Origin: an uncultured Oscillospiraceae bacterium
GTDB lineage: Bacteria; Bacillota; Clostridia; Oscillospirales; Oscillospiraceae
DNA length: 48,838 bases
Reading direction: 5' to 3'
NCBI GenBank assembly: GCA_947168655.1
Contig: CAMVMU010000008.1
Coordinates: 1 to 48,838 of the forward strand
The notes under the pieces were generated by a model. It did no database searches and was not told where the DNA came from. It was given only the letters and a program-made list of their open reading frames with translations. The translations under genes were made by a program, and so were the position numbers. This document shows positions 14,834 to 23,290 of this stretch, piece by piece. How positions within the stretch are numbered: position 1 is the first letter of the stretch; the number at the start of each line of letters is the position of its first letter.

Positions 14834-15976
14834 ATGACAAAAATCGACATCGTCTCCGGCTTCCTCGGCGCGGGCAAGACGACACTCATCAAGAAGATGC
14901 TCTCTGAGGCCTATCAGGGCGAGAAGATTGTGCTGATTGAGAACGAGTTCGGCGAAATCAGCATCGACGGCGGTTTCCTCAAGGATTCCGGCGTGGAGAT
15001 CAGCGAGATGTCCTCCGGGTGCATCTGCTGCTCCCTGGTTGGCGACTTCGCCACGGCCCTCAAGGACGTGCAGCAGCAGTTCCACCCCGACCGTATCCTC
15101 ATTGAGCCCTCCGGCGTGGGCAAGCTCAGCGACGTGATCGTGGCGGTGGAGAACACCGTCAAGGACGTGGCGGACATGAAGCTGAACAGCTTCGTTACCG
15201 TGGCCGACGCCGGCAAGGTGAAGGTCTACATGAAAAACTTCGGCGAGTTCTACAACAACCAGATCGAGTCCGCCGGCACCATCATTCTCTCCCGCACTCA
15301 GAAGCTGAGCCAGGAGAAGCTGGAGGCCGCTGTGGCCATGCTGCGGGAGAAGAACCCCACCGCCGTCATTCTGACCACCCCCTGGGACCAGCTGGACGGC
15401 AAGACCATCCTCTCCGCTGTGGAGAAGGTCTCCCTGGCCGACGAGATGCTGGCGAAGATGCGCGCCGAGCACGAGGCCGACGAGGCGGAGCATGAGCACC
15501 ACCATCACCACGACCACGACCACGACGAGGAGCACGAGCATCACCATCACGATCACGATGAAGAGCACGAACATCACCACCACGATCACGATGAGGAGCA
15601 CCATCATCACCACCACGACGAGGAGCATGAGCACCATCACCACGATGGTGAGGAGTGCGACGATCCCAACTGCGCCTGTCACCATCACCACCATCACCAC
15701 GCCGACGAGGTGTTCACCAGTTGGGGCGTGGAGACGGTGCGCCGCTACACCGAGGACGAGATCCACGCCATCCTCACGGCGCTGGACAGCGGCGATTACG
15801 GCGCCATCCTCCGCGCCAAGGGCATTGTGGCCGCTGCCGACGGCCGCTGGCTCCACTACGACTTCGTGCCTGAGGAGCACGAGGTGCGCTACGGTCCCGC
15901 GGACTACACCGGACGCATCTGCGTCATCGGTTCGGAGCTGAAGGAAGACAAACTGAAAGAGCTGTTCAAGCTGTAA
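14834..15976 (+). CDS. COG0523/CobW-family metal-chaperone GTPase with long His-rich tract
   Basis: This 380-residue G3E-family GTPase is of the type that delivers or traffics metals such as zinc. The P-loop GFLGAGKTT is at 9-17 and the family's CXCC metal-binding motif is at Cys63-Ile-Cys65-Cys66 (SGCICCS). The G2/G3 element LIEPSGVG is near 89-96. The usual NKxD base motif reads SRTQ. An extraordinary acidic-histidine tract spans about 213-289 and holds 39 histidines, mostly as HHHH separated by DHDEEHE, plus ECDDPNCAC. Such tracts bind Zn or Ni. A CobW C-terminal domain follows (about 292-380). The ATG at 14834 has AAGGG upstream; the frame is open further 5-prime but crosses the promoter. 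It is followed after 16 bp by a paralogue. Confidence 0.9.
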   Translation: MTKIDIVSGFLGAGKTTLIKKMLSEAYQGEKIVLIENEFGEISIDGGFLKDSGVEISEMSSGCICCSLVGDFATALKDVQQQFHPDRILIEPSGVGKLSDVIVAVENTVKDVADMKLNSFVTVADAGKVKVYMKNFGEFYNNQIESAGTIILSRTQKLSQEKLEAAVAMLREKNPTAVILTTPWDQLDGKTILSAVEKVSLADEMLAKMRAEHEADEAEHEHHHHHDHDHDEEHEHHHHDHDEEHEHHHHDHDEEHHHHHHDEEHEHHHHDGEECDDPNCACHHHHHHHADEVFTSWGVETVRRYTEDEIHAILTALDSGDYGAILRAKGIVAAADGRWLHYDFVPEEHEVRYGPADYTGRICVIGSELKEDKLKELFKL

Positions 15977-15992
15977 GGAGAAGCGAGATCCC

Positions 15993-16922
15993 ATGGATAT
16001 TCCTGTCTATCTGATTGCCGGATTCCTGGATGCCGGCAAGACCAATTTCATCAACGGCATTCTCCAGGACGGCTTTGCCCGGGACGACCGGACGCTGCTG
16101 ATCCGCTGCGAGGAGGGCGAGGAGGAGTATGACCCCAAGGCCCTGGACAACGTATTCACCTATACCGTGGACGATCCCGAGCAGCTGACACCGGACTTTT
16201 TCAAGAAGCTGGAGAAACAGTATAAGCCCAAGCAGGTCATCATCGAATACAATGGCATGTGGATGATCGAGCCCCTGTATCGCACAGGGCTGCCCGCCAA
16301 CTGGATCCTCTATCAGATCATGACTCTGGTGGACGCCAACACCTTTGAGATGTACGTGAAGAACATGGGCCAGCTGATGATGGAGAAGATCACCAACGCG
16401 GACATGCTGATCTTCAACCGCTGCAACGCCGAGCTGCGCGCCTCTCTCCGGTCCCGCAATCTCCGTATGGTGAACCGCCGCGCCGACATCTATCTGGAGA
16501 ACGAGGACGGCACCAGCGAGGAGTACGTCACCGAGGACATGCGGCCCTTCGATCTCTCCGGCGGCAAGCTGGATGTGCCCGATGACGACTACGGCGTCTG
16601 GTACGTGGATCTCATGGACCATCCGGAGAGCTATGACGGCGTCCAGGTGACCTTTAAGGCCCTCATGTGCCACTCCAAGAAGTTCAAGGGCACCGACGTG
16701 CCGGGCCGGTTCGCCATGGTCTGCTGTGAGAATGATATGCAGTTCCTGGCTCTTGTTTGCAAGGGAAAGGGACTGGACAAGTTCAAGGATCGGGATTGGG
16801 TGGAGATCACCGCCACCGTCAAGAAGGAGGAGTCCCCCGCCTATCAGGGGGAGGGCCCCGTGCTGTACGTCAGCAAGATCGGCTATTGCCAGAAGCCCAA
16901 GCAGGAGGTCGTCTCCTTCTGA
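15993..16922 (+). CDS. COG0523-like GTPase fused to a YcgQ/DUF1980-like C-terminal domain
   Basis: This 309-residue protein begins like a G3E GTPase, with P-loop GFLDAGKTN at 10-18. It lacks the CXCC motif, its G3-region element reads IIEYNGMW, and its base-recognition element reads FNRCN. From about residue 200 a different domain appears: WYVDLMDHPESYDGVQVTF, then GRFAMVCCENDM near 237-248, then DRDWVEITATV. That pattern resembles the C-terminal domain of YcgQ/TIGR03943 (DUF1980) proteins, where RFxMxCCxxD is the hallmark. YcgQ and the COG0523 protein YciC are both zinc-regulated in Bacillus (established knowledge). The fusion therefore points to metal homeostasis with the His-rich paralogue just upstream (16-bp gap). 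The GTPase activity may be altered. Confidence 0.78.
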   Translation: MDIPVYLIAGFLDAGKTNFINGILQDGFARDDRTLLIRCEEGEEEYDPKALDNVFTYTVDDPEQLTPDFFKKLEKQYKPKQVIIEYNGMWMIEPLYRTGLPANWILYQIMTLVDANTFEMYVKNMGQLMMEKITNADMLIFNRCNAELRASLRSRNLRMVNRRADIYLENEDGTSEEYVTEDMRPFDLSGGKLDVPDDDYGVWYVDLMDHPESYDGVQVTFKALMCHSKKFKGTDVPGRFAMVCCENDMQFLALVCKGKGLDKFKDRDWVEITATVKKEESPAYQGEGPVLYVSKIGYCQKPKQEVVSF

Positions 16923-16923
16923 G

Positions 16924-16969
16924 TCGAATAAAAAAACGCCATCCGAACGGATGGCGTTTTTTTATTCGA
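16924..16969. terminator. Perfect 22-bp bidirectional terminator
   Basis: TCGAATAAAAAAACGCCATC-CG and its exact complement flank a minimal loop, giving A-rich and T-rich arms on both strands. It begins within one base of the COG0523 fusion stop and its right arm overlaps the feoA stop codon, serving two convergent units. Confidence 0.92.
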
Positions 16970-17186
16970 TTATGATATTCCGGGCATCGCTGCGGCGCAG
17001 AGCGATCACGGTATCCAGCACGCCATAGGCCACGGGATCCCCGAAGGGGCTCTCCTGCAATGCGGTGACCTGCGTGCCGGGGAGGAAGCCCAGCTCCTGC
17101 ATCCTGGTGCGCTTGGCGCCGTCCAGGGAAACCGCCGTTACACGGGAACTCTGCCCCACGCGCAGCTGGGCCAACGTTCTTGGCAT
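16962..17186 (-). CDS. feoA: FeoA-domain protein
   Basis: This 74-residue SH3-like FeoA-domain protein is of the type that regulates or partners the ferrous-iron transporter FeoB. It shows the family pattern LRVGQSSRVTAV, then KRTRMQELGFLPGTQVTAL near 26-44, then GDPVAYGVLDTVIALRRSDARNIII. A strong AAAGGAGG precedes the ATG. No feoB is present in the window, so it is either an orphan or acts elsewhere. It follows cytidine deaminase by 53 bp, probably as the last gene of the marR-ABC-ABC-cdd unit. Its final codons lie inside the terminator stem. Confidence 0.88.
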   Translation of the reverse strand: MPRTLAQLRVGQSSRVTAVSLDGAKRTRMQELGFLPGTQVTALQESPFGDPVAYGVLDTVIALRRSDARNIIIE

Positions 17187-17239
17187 AGGGCGCGACCTCC
17201 TTTGCTCTGGCCCATTCTATGCGGGGGCAAAAGGCGCCG

Positions 17240-17629
17240 TTACAGCCAGCTCTGGTCAAAACCGTAGGGCAGCAGCTCCCGCAGAGTGAATTTTTTGGCT
17301 TCACCCGCGCCGTTGAGACAGATGACCTCCAGCTCCGGGGCGAACTCCATCATCACCTGGCGGCAGGAGCCGCAGGGTACGCAGAAGTCCTCCGACTTTC
17401 CGGCAATGGCGATGCGCACGAAGTCCCGGTGGCCCTCGCTGACGGCCTTGAAGATGGCGGTGCGTTCGGCGCAGTTGGTGAGGCCGTAGGAGGCGTTTTC
17501 GATGTTGCAGCCTGTATAGACAGTGCCGTCGCTGCATTCCAGAGCGGCGCCAACGGGGAAGTGGGAGTAGGGGATGTAGGCCATGTCCATCATGTCAATG
17601 GCCTTTTGACACAGTTCTTTTTCCGTCAT
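17240..17629 (-). CDS. cdd: Cytidine deaminase
   Basis: This 129-residue homotetramer-type enzyme deaminates cytidine and deoxycytidine to uridine forms in pyrimidine salvage. The catalytic zinc site is complete: Cys53-Ala-Glu55 (NCAERTAI), with Glu55 the proton shuttle, and Cys86/Cys89 in PCGSCRQ. The substrate-binding NIENASYGL precedes it near 42-50. AAAGGAGG lies before the ATG. It sits 36 bp after the ABC exporter gene and may be co-transcribed with it; no link between the functions is evident. Confidence 0.96.
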   Translation of the reverse strand: MTEKELCQKAIDMMDMAYIPYSHFPVGAALECSDGTVYTGCNIENASYGLTNCAERTAIFKAVSEGHRDFVRIAIAGKSEDFCVPCGSCRQVMMEFAPELEVICLNGAGEAKKFTLRELLPYGFDQSWL

Positions 17630-17665
17630 AAGTGGATCCTCCTTTATGCAATCACTTTGAGATAA

Positions 17666-19549
17666 TTATCCAAGCTGCGCCTGGCCGGTGTAGAGCTGGT
17701 AGTAGCGGCCCCGCTGCTCGATCAGCTGGCGATGGTCGCCCCGCTCGATGATGCGGCCCTGCTCCAGCACCAGAATGGCCCGGGCGTTGCGGACGGTGGA
17801 CAGCCGGTGGGCGATGACGAATACGGTGCGGCCCTCCATCAGGGAGTCCATGCCCTCTTCAATGAGTTTCTCGGTGCGGGTATCGATGGAGGACGTGGCC
17901 TCATCCAGGATCAGAACCGGAGGATCGGATACCGCCGCCCGGGCGATGGCCAGCAGCTGCCGCTCGCCCTGGCTCAGGGATCCGCCGTTATCGGTGATGA
18001 CCGTGTCGTAACCCTGGGGCAGGTGGCGGATGAAGGTGTCGGCGTTGGCCAGCTTCGCCGCGGCGCGGACCTCCTCGTCGGTGGCGTCCAGCTTGCCGTA
18101 ACGGATGTTGTCGGCAATGGTGCCGGTGAACAGGTTGGTTTCCTGCAGCACGACGCCCAGGGAGCGGCGCAGGGACTCCTTGCGGATCTCCTTCACGTCG
18201 ATGCCGTCATAGGTGATGACGCCGTCCTGAATGTCGTAAAAGCGGTTGATCAGGTTGGTGATGGTGGTCTTGCCGGCACCGGTGGATCCCACGAAGGCGA
18301 TCTTCTGGCCCGGCTTGGCGTACAGGGAGACGTTGTGAAGGACCGTCTTCTCGTCGGTGTAGCCGAAGTCCACGTCCCGGAATCGCACGTCGCCCCGCAG
18401 CTCCACCAGGGTGCCGTCGGGCCGCTTCCACGCCCAATGCCCGGTGCGGCGGTCCGTCTCGGTGAGCACGTCGCCGTTCTTCTCCACTCGTACCAGCACG
18501 GTACTGCCATCGTCAGTCTCCGGCTGGGCGTCCATGACGGCAAAGATCCGCTCGGCGCCTGCCATGGCGGCCATCAGCACGTTGAACTGCTGGCTGATCT
18601 GGGCTACCGGCTGGGAGACCTGGCGGACGTACAGCAGATAGGCGCCCATGGTACCCACGTCAAAAATGCCCCGCAGCGCCAGCAGACCGCCGATGCAGCA
18701 CGTTGCAGCGTAGTTAATGCGGCTCAGGTTGGCCATGGCGGGCATCATGGAGCCGGCATAGGACTGGGCGCGGGTGGCTGCGCTGCGATAAGCGGCATTG
18801 AGATGGTCAAAATGCTCCACGGCCTTGTCCTCGTGGTGGAAGACCTTGATGACCTTTTGGCCCTCGATCATCTCCTCAATGTAGCCGTTGAGGGAACCCA
18901 AAGCAGCCTGCTGCGCCTGAAAATTGGTGCGGCTGCGGCCACCCACGAATTTGACCACAAAGCCCATCAGCAGCAGGAAGAACAGGGTGATGAGGGTCAG
19001 CCTCCAGTTCAGCACGAACATCATGATCAGCGTGCCGAAAAAGGTCAGTATGCTGGTGAGGATGTTGGCCAGCGAGTTGTTGATCAGCTCACTGACGGTG
19101 TCGATGTCGTTGGTGAACCGGCTCATCAGATCGCCGGACTGGTGGGTGTCAAAGTAGCGGATGGGCAGCGTCTGGAGCTTGTCGAAAAGATCCTGCCGCA
19201 GGACCACTACGGTTTCCTGTGAGATCCGCACCATGGTGCGGGCGTATACGAGAGAGCAGAGTGCGCTGAGACCGAAGATGGCACCCATCAGCGCCAGCAT
19301 CTTGGCAAGGCCTGCAAAGTCGCCGGGCAGAATATAGTTGTTGATCAGGGGCTTGAGCATATAGCTGGTGGCGATGCTGCCCAGTGTGCTGACCAGCAGA
19401 CAGAACAGCACAAAAACCAGCAGCAGCCGGAAACGGGTCAGATATTTCAGCAGACGCTTCACCGTTCCCCACAGGTTCTGGGGCCGCTGATAGCCGTGGC
19501 CCCGGGGACCCCGCCGCTCGGCGGGACGGGAACTGTTGTTCTCAGCCAT
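17666..19549 (-). CDS. ABC exporter half-transporter with canonical ATP site (second subunit)
   Basis: This 627-residue fused membrane/ATPase subunit belongs to the multidrug/lipid exporter class (BmrCD/TM287-288 type). A basic cytosolic N-terminus precedes six membrane helices (about 35-330). The ATPase domain has Walker A GSTGAGKTT near 419-427, signature SLSQGERQ near 520 and Walker B LILDEATSSID near 544, with the catalytic Glu present. A polar insert (about 345-385) separates the membrane and ATPase domains. It overlaps the upstream partner by 8 bp. The partner has Asp instead of the catalytic Glu, so the two should form an asymmetric heterodimer. The substrate is unknown; MarR control suggests a toxic compound. 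Confidence 0.92.
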   Translation of the reverse strand: MAENNSSRPAERRGPRGHGYQRPQNLWGTVKRLLKYLTRFRLLLVFVLFCLLVSTLGSIATSYMLKPLINNYILPGDFAGLAKMLALMGAIFGLSALCSLVYARTMVRISQETVVVLRQDLFDKLQTLPIRYFDTHQSGDLMSRFTNDIDTVSELINNSLANILTSILTFFGTLIMMFVLNWRLTLITLFFLLLMGFVVKFVGGRSRTNFQAQQAALGSLNGYIEEMIEGQKVIKVFHHEDKAVEHFDHLNAAYRSAATRAQSYAGSMMPAMANLSRINYAATCCIGGLLALRGIFDVGTMGAYLLYVRQVSQPVAQISQQFNVLMAAMAGAERIFAVMDAQPETDDGSTVLVRVEKNGDVLTETDRRTGHWAWKRPDGTLVELRGDVRFRDVDFGYTDEKTVLHNVSLYAKPGQKIAFVGSTGAGKTTITNLINRFYDIQDGVITYDGIDVKEIRKESLRRSLGVVLQETNLFTGTIADNIRYGKLDATDEEVRAAAKLANADTFIRHLPQGYDTVITDNGGSLSQGERQLLAIARAAVSDPPVLILDEATSSIDTRTEKLIEEGMDSLMEGRTVFVIAHRLSTVRNARAILVLEQGRIIERGDHRQLIEQRGRYYQLYTGQAQLG

Positions 19550-21278
19550 CGATGCTCACTCCTTCCTGCTGGGATTGATAGACTTCGCGGTAGATCTGGC
19601 TGCGCTCCATCAGCTCACCGTGGGTGCCCATGGCGGAGATCCTTCCGTCATCCATGACGATGATGAGATCAGCGTCCATGACGGATGTGATCCGCTGGGC
19701 GATGATGAGCTTGGTGGCGCCGGGCAGCGTGGTGCGCAGACCGGCGCGGATCCTGGCGTCGGTGGCGGTGTCCACGGCGGAGGTGGAATCGTCCAGAATG
19801 AGGATCTTCGGCCGGCGGAGAATGGCTCGGGCGATGCAGAGCCGCTGCTTCTGACCGCCGGACACGTTGGAGCCGCCCCGCTCGATGCGGGTGTTGTAGC
19901 CCTCCGGCATCTTGTCGATGAACTCGTCGGCACAGGCTACGGCGCAGGCCTGGCGCAGCTCCTCATCGGTGGCGTCGTCCCGGCCCCAGCGCAGGTTTTC
20001 GGCGATGGTGCCGGAGAACAGGGTGTTCTTCTGCAGTACCATGGCGCAGCCATTGCGCAGGGCCTCCATGGTGTAGTCCTTCACGTCGTATCCACCCACG
20101 GACACGGTGCCCTCCGTGGCCTCGTACAGCCGCGGGATCAGACTCACCAGGGTGGTCTTGGCGCTGCCGGTGCCGCCCAGGATCCCCACGGTGGCGCCGC
20201 TGGGGATCTCCAGCGAAACGTCATCCAGGTTCCACGCCTCGGCGGTGGGATGGTACTTGAAATACACGTGGTCAAAGCGGATGGAGCCGTTTTCCACGGT
20301 GAGCGCATTGTCGGCGGCGGCGTCAGTGATCTCAGGTTTCTCGTCCAGCACCTCAACGATGCGCTTGGCGCAGGCGATGGACCGGGTCAGCATCATCATC
20401 ACCATGGATACCATCATCAGGCTCGTGAGGATCTCGGTGGCGTAGGTGAAAAAGGCGATCAGATCGCCGGAGAGCATGAGCCCGTTAAACACGTAGTGTC
20501 CGCCGATCCAGTTGATAGCCACGATGGTGCCGCCCATGATCAGCGTGACCAGCGGCATAAAGATCACCACAAAGCCAAAGGCGCGCATGGCGGTATCCCG
20601 CAGATGCTCGCTGCGACGGGCAAACTTCTCCCGCTCCCGGTCCTCGCGGACGAAGGATTTCACCACCCGGATGGCGTTCAAATCCTCCTGCACCACAAGG
20701 TTCACGTCGTCAGTGGCCTTCTGCAGCGCAGTGAAATAAGGTCCGACCTTTGTGATCACCAGGATCACGCCCAATCCCAGCAGGGGGATAGACACCAGAA
20801 ACACCTGGCTCAGATCCAGAGAGATGGTCAGCGCCATGACCAGGGCGGTGATCAGCATCACCGGTGCCCGGACGAAAATGCGCATGCACATCATCAGGGT
20901 AACCTGCATAGAGGCCACGTCGTTGGTTAGGCGGGTGATCAGGGAGGCGGTGGAGAAATGCTCAATGTTGGCGAAGCTGAAGCGCTGCACCTGCTCATAC
21001 TCTGCCTGACGCAGCTGGGCGCCAAAGCCCATGCCCGCCCTGGCGGCAAACAGCGCCGCGCCGATGCCGCCCGCCAGAGCGGCCAGTGCCAGCAGCACCA
21101 TCCGCAATCCCATCGCCAGGATATAGTTGCGGTCACCGTTGGCCATGCCCACGTCTACGATATTGCTCATGGCCTTGGGCAGCAGCAGTTCAAACACCGA
21201 CTCAAGGATCGAACACAGAATACCGCCCAGGATCAAAAGCCGGTAACCCTTTGTATAGGGGAACAGTTTTTTCAGCAC
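19542..21278 (-). CDS. ABC exporter half-transporter with degenerate ATP site (first subunit)
   Basis: This 578-residue partner of the next gene has six membrane helices (about 15-300) followed by an ATPase domain. Walker A reads GGTGSAKTT near 365-373, with Ala where Gly is usual. The signature NVSGGQKQR is canonical. Walker B is ILILDDSTSAVD near 490, with Asp in place of the catalytic Glu. A degenerate site in one half and a canonical site in the other is the hallmark of heterodimeric exporters (established for TM287/288 and BmrCD). It overlaps marR by 7 bp and the second subunit by 8 bp, so all three are translationally coupled. Confidence 0.92.
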   Translation of the reverse strand: MLKKLFPYTKGYRLLILGGILCSILESVFELLLPKAMSNIVDVGMANGDRNYILAMGLRMVLLALAALAGGIGAALFAARAGMGFGAQLRQAEYEQVQRFSFANIEHFSTASLITRLTNDVASMQVTLMMCMRIFVRAPVMLITALVMALTISLDLSQVFLVSIPLLGLGVILVITKVGPYFTALQKATDDVNLVVQEDLNAIRVVKSFVREDREREKFARRSEHLRDTAMRAFGFVVIFMPLVTLIMGGTIVAINWIGGHYVFNGLMLSGDLIAFFTYATEILTSLMMVSMVMMMLTRSIACAKRIVEVLDEKPEITDAAADNALTVENGSIRFDHVYFKYHPTAEAWNLDDVSLEIPSGATVGILGGTGSAKTTLVSLIPRLYEATEGTVSVGGYDVKDYTMEALRNGCAMVLQKNTLFSGTIAENLRWGRDDATDEELRQACAVACADEFIDKMPEGYNTRIERGGSNVSGGQKQRLCIARAILRRPKILILDDSTSAVDTATDARIRAGLRTTLPGATKLIIAQRITSVMDADLIIVMDDGRISAMGTHGELMERSQIYREVYQSQQEGVSIDG

Positions 21279-21733
21279 GTTGTCTCATCCTCCTCCCGGC
21301 AGAGATTATGCGCGATCCGAAGGAGATAGCTCTTCAGCGTCTCCAGTTCCTCCGGAGTAAAGCCCTCCTCCATCCGGTGCTGGACCTGCCACAGCACGTC
21401 GATGAACCGGTCGTAGAACGCCTCACCCTGCTCTGTCAGCGTCAGGATGCGGCAGCGCGCGTCCCGCCTTCCGGCGGTGCGCCGGAGCAAGCCCTTTTCC
21501 TCCATCCGGTCCACAATGCCGTTAACTGTGGAGGGCTTCACCATCAAAAACTGCTCCAGCATTTTCTGGTTGACCTCTCCCTTTTGCCGGTGCAGGTAGG
21601 TCAGCGCACGGCACTGCATGGGAGACACGTCGTACTGCCGCAGCAGCTTGCCCATCAGCGTCTGTGCCTGGTGGTCGCAAAAGCCCAGCAACGGGCCGAA
21701 GTGCTCCGGCACACAGTGACAAAGGTGATCCAT
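21272..21733 (-). CDS. MarR-family transcriptional regulator
   Basis: This is a 153-residue winged-helix repressor of the MarR type. The HTH region QKGEVNQKMLEQFLMVKPSTVNGIVDRMEEKGLLRRTAGRRDARCRILTLTEQG (about 50-104) contains the DxR wing motif (GRRDARC). Family members usually repress adjacent exporters and release DNA on binding an aromatic or phenolic ligand. It is the first gene of the exporter operon and overlaps the first ABC gene. The promoter at 21782-21810 is followed by repeated TTAGC/GCTAA half-sites, so autorepression is likely. Confidence 0.92.
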   Translation of the reverse strand: MDHLCHCVPEHFGPLLGFCDHQAQTLMGKLLRQYDVSPMQCRALTYLHRQKGEVNQKMLEQFLMVKPSTVNGIVDRMEEKGLLRRTAGRRDARCRILTLTEQGEAFYDRFIDVLWQVQHRMEEGFTPEELETLKSYLLRIAHNLCREEDETTC

Positions 21734-21748
21734 CGCGGCACCTCCTTT

Positions 21749-21775
21749 TAAAAGTTAGCACGCTAAAAGTTAGCA
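21749..21775. promoter_or_regulatory. MarR-type operator: tandem and inverted TTAGC half-sites
   Basis: TAAAAGTTAGCA occurs twice in direct orientation with a 15-bp period (21749-21760 and 21764-21775). Between them the inverted TTAGC-AC-GCTAA (21755-21766) is formed. The site lies between the -10 element and the marR ribosome site, the position expected for a repressor. Confidence 0.7.
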
Positions 21776-21781
21776 TACGAA

Positions 21782-21810
21782 ATGATAGCACGCGCCGTCA
21801 TAGATGTCAA
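21782..21810 (-). promoter_or_regulatory. Promoter of the marR-ABC exporter operon
   Basis: Minus-strand perfect TTGACA (21810-21805) and TATCAT (21787-21782) are 17 bp apart, immediately upstream of the repeated MarR-type half-sites. Confidence 0.8.
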
Positions 21811-21816
21811 TAGGAT

Positions 21817-21850
21817 AAAAAAGGAGAAACGGTCGGAAAACCGACCGTTT
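21817..21850 (-). terminator. Terminator of the MATE exporter gene
   Basis: A perfect 10-bp stem AAACGGTCGG/CCGACCGTTT with a TTTT loop is followed on the minus strand by CTCC and a T run. It separates the MATE gene from the marR promoter. Confidence 0.85.
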
Positions 21851-21855
21851 CCTGA

Positions 21856-23262
21856 TCATTTGCGTTTGATTCGCCATTCCCGGGGCAGCCACCGTTTGCA
21901 GCCCAGCCAGAGGAGGAACAGCGCGCCGCGCACGGCCAGCTCGATGGTCATGGCGACCCACGCGCCGGGCAGGCCGTATCTGGCCGCCAGCAGGGCGGTG
22001 AGGGGAATGCGGACGCACCACATGCTGGCCAGATTCAAAACGGTGGAGGGCAGGGTGTTGCCCGCGCCCTGGAATACGCCGGAGGCCACGATGGAGGCTC
22101 CGTACAGCGGCTCGGCCAGCAGCACGATCCGCAGCACGGCGGTGGCAAGTGAAACCACCTCCCGGTCCGGCGTCATGATGCCGATAATATACGGGGCGGC
22201 AAAATACAGTACCATGGCAGACGCCCCCATGATCACCATGGCAAGGACGGTGACAAGCCAGCCCAGACGATTGGTGACGTCTCTGCGGCCTGCGCCGACG
22301 CTCTGCCCGATGAGGGTGGAGGCAGCCGGCTCCATGCCGTAGCCGGGCATATAGCAGAGGGCCTCGGCGGTCACGGCAAAGGAGTGGGCGGCGATGGCCA
22401 CCGTGCCGATGGGGGCAATGATGCCGGTGGACACGATCTGGGCCGAATTCATGACGATGCGCTCTGCCGCCACCGGTATGGCCAGCTTCCAGCCCCGGCG
22501 CAGCTGTTCCGGCACAAAGCGCAGCTTTTCGCCCCGCCGCAGATGCAGTGCCGGGGAGCGGCGCAGCAGGAAGTAGAGCAGCAGAACGGCGTTGACCAGA
22601 TGGGACAGACTGGTGCCCAGCGCTGCGCCGACGACACCCAGCCCCGCACCGGGGACGGTGACGCCACAGAGGGTGCGGGTGGGAAAGATCAGAAGGGCGT
22701 TGAAAACCACATCCAGTACGCAGGAAAGGACCATGAGGATGCTGGGCGTGCGCATATTGCCGCTGGATTGCAGCATGCCCGCGCCCAGGGAGCTCAGCGC
22801 CATAATGGGCAGTGACAGGGCAAAGACCAGAAAATAGGCGGTGGCATTGGGACGGATCGCCTCAGCGGAGCGGAGCCATCCGGGCAGAAAGCCGGCGATG
22901 GCGGCGCCGACAGCCGCCAGCAGCAGGGAGAACAGGAGAGCAATGACAAAGCCCTGCTTCATCAGATTCCGGGCGTCAGCCTCATCCCCTGCGCCGATGC
23001 GCTGGGCAACCTGCACCGTAAAGGCCAGCACCGCGGCGGTGCACAATCCGCCGAAGAGCCACGTGGTGGAGGCCACCAGACCGATGGAGGCGGCGTCATT
23101 TGCGCCCAGCTGCCCCACCATGGAGGCGTCGATATACTGCATGGCGATGGTGGACAGCTGCGCCAGAATGGCGGGCAGGCTGAGCCGCAGCGTCAGCAGG
23201 ATCTGCTGGCGCAGAGTCAGTGTCTCGCCCTTCCGCAGGCGTTCCAGATGATCCACACGCAT
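21856..23262 (-). CDS. MATE family cation/drug antiporter
   Basis: This 468-residue protein with twelve predicted membrane helices belongs to the MATE exporters, which expel cationic drugs or metabolites using Na+ or H+ gradients. The N-terminal LSLPAILAQLSTIAMQYIDASMVGQLGANDAASIGLV (about 28-64) and the equivalent second-half block AAERIVMNSAQIVSTGIIAPIGTVAIAAHS show the internal repeat of the family. The ATG at 23262 is preceded by GGAGGTGA; the same frame runs open much further upstream but only as antisense of the aminopeptidase gene. Its promoter overlaps that of the divergent aminopeptidase. Confidence 0.92.
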   Translation of the reverse strand: MRVDHLERLRKGETLTLRQQILLTLRLSLPAILAQLSTIAMQYIDASMVGQLGANDAASIGLVASTTWLFGGLCTAAVLAFTVQVAQRIGAGDEADARNLMKQGFVIALLFSLLLAAVGAAIAGFLPGWLRSAEAIRPNATAYFLVFALSLPIMALSSLGAGMLQSSGNMRTPSILMVLSCVLDVVFNALLIFPTRTLCGVTVPGAGLGVVGAALGTSLSHLVNAVLLLYFLLRRSPALHLRRGEKLRFVPEQLRRGWKLAIPVAAERIVMNSAQIVSTGIIAPIGTVAIAAHSFAVTAEALCYMPGYGMEPAASTLIGQSVGAGRRDVTNRLGWLVTVLAMVIMGASAMVLYFAAPYIIGIMTPDREVVSLATAVLRIVLLAEPLYGASIVASGVFQGAGNTLPSTVLNLASMWCVRIPLTALLAARYGLPGAWVAMTIELAVRGALFLLWLGCKRWLPREWRIKRK

Positions 23263-23290
23263 ATCGTCACCTCCAATGTGATCAAATCTC

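Noticed and set aside
15490..15700. CRISPR array or tandem DNA repeat in the CAC/GAC-rich stretch
   Set aside because: The repetition is explained by codons of the histidine/aspartate tract, stays in frame, and has no spacer-repeat pattern.
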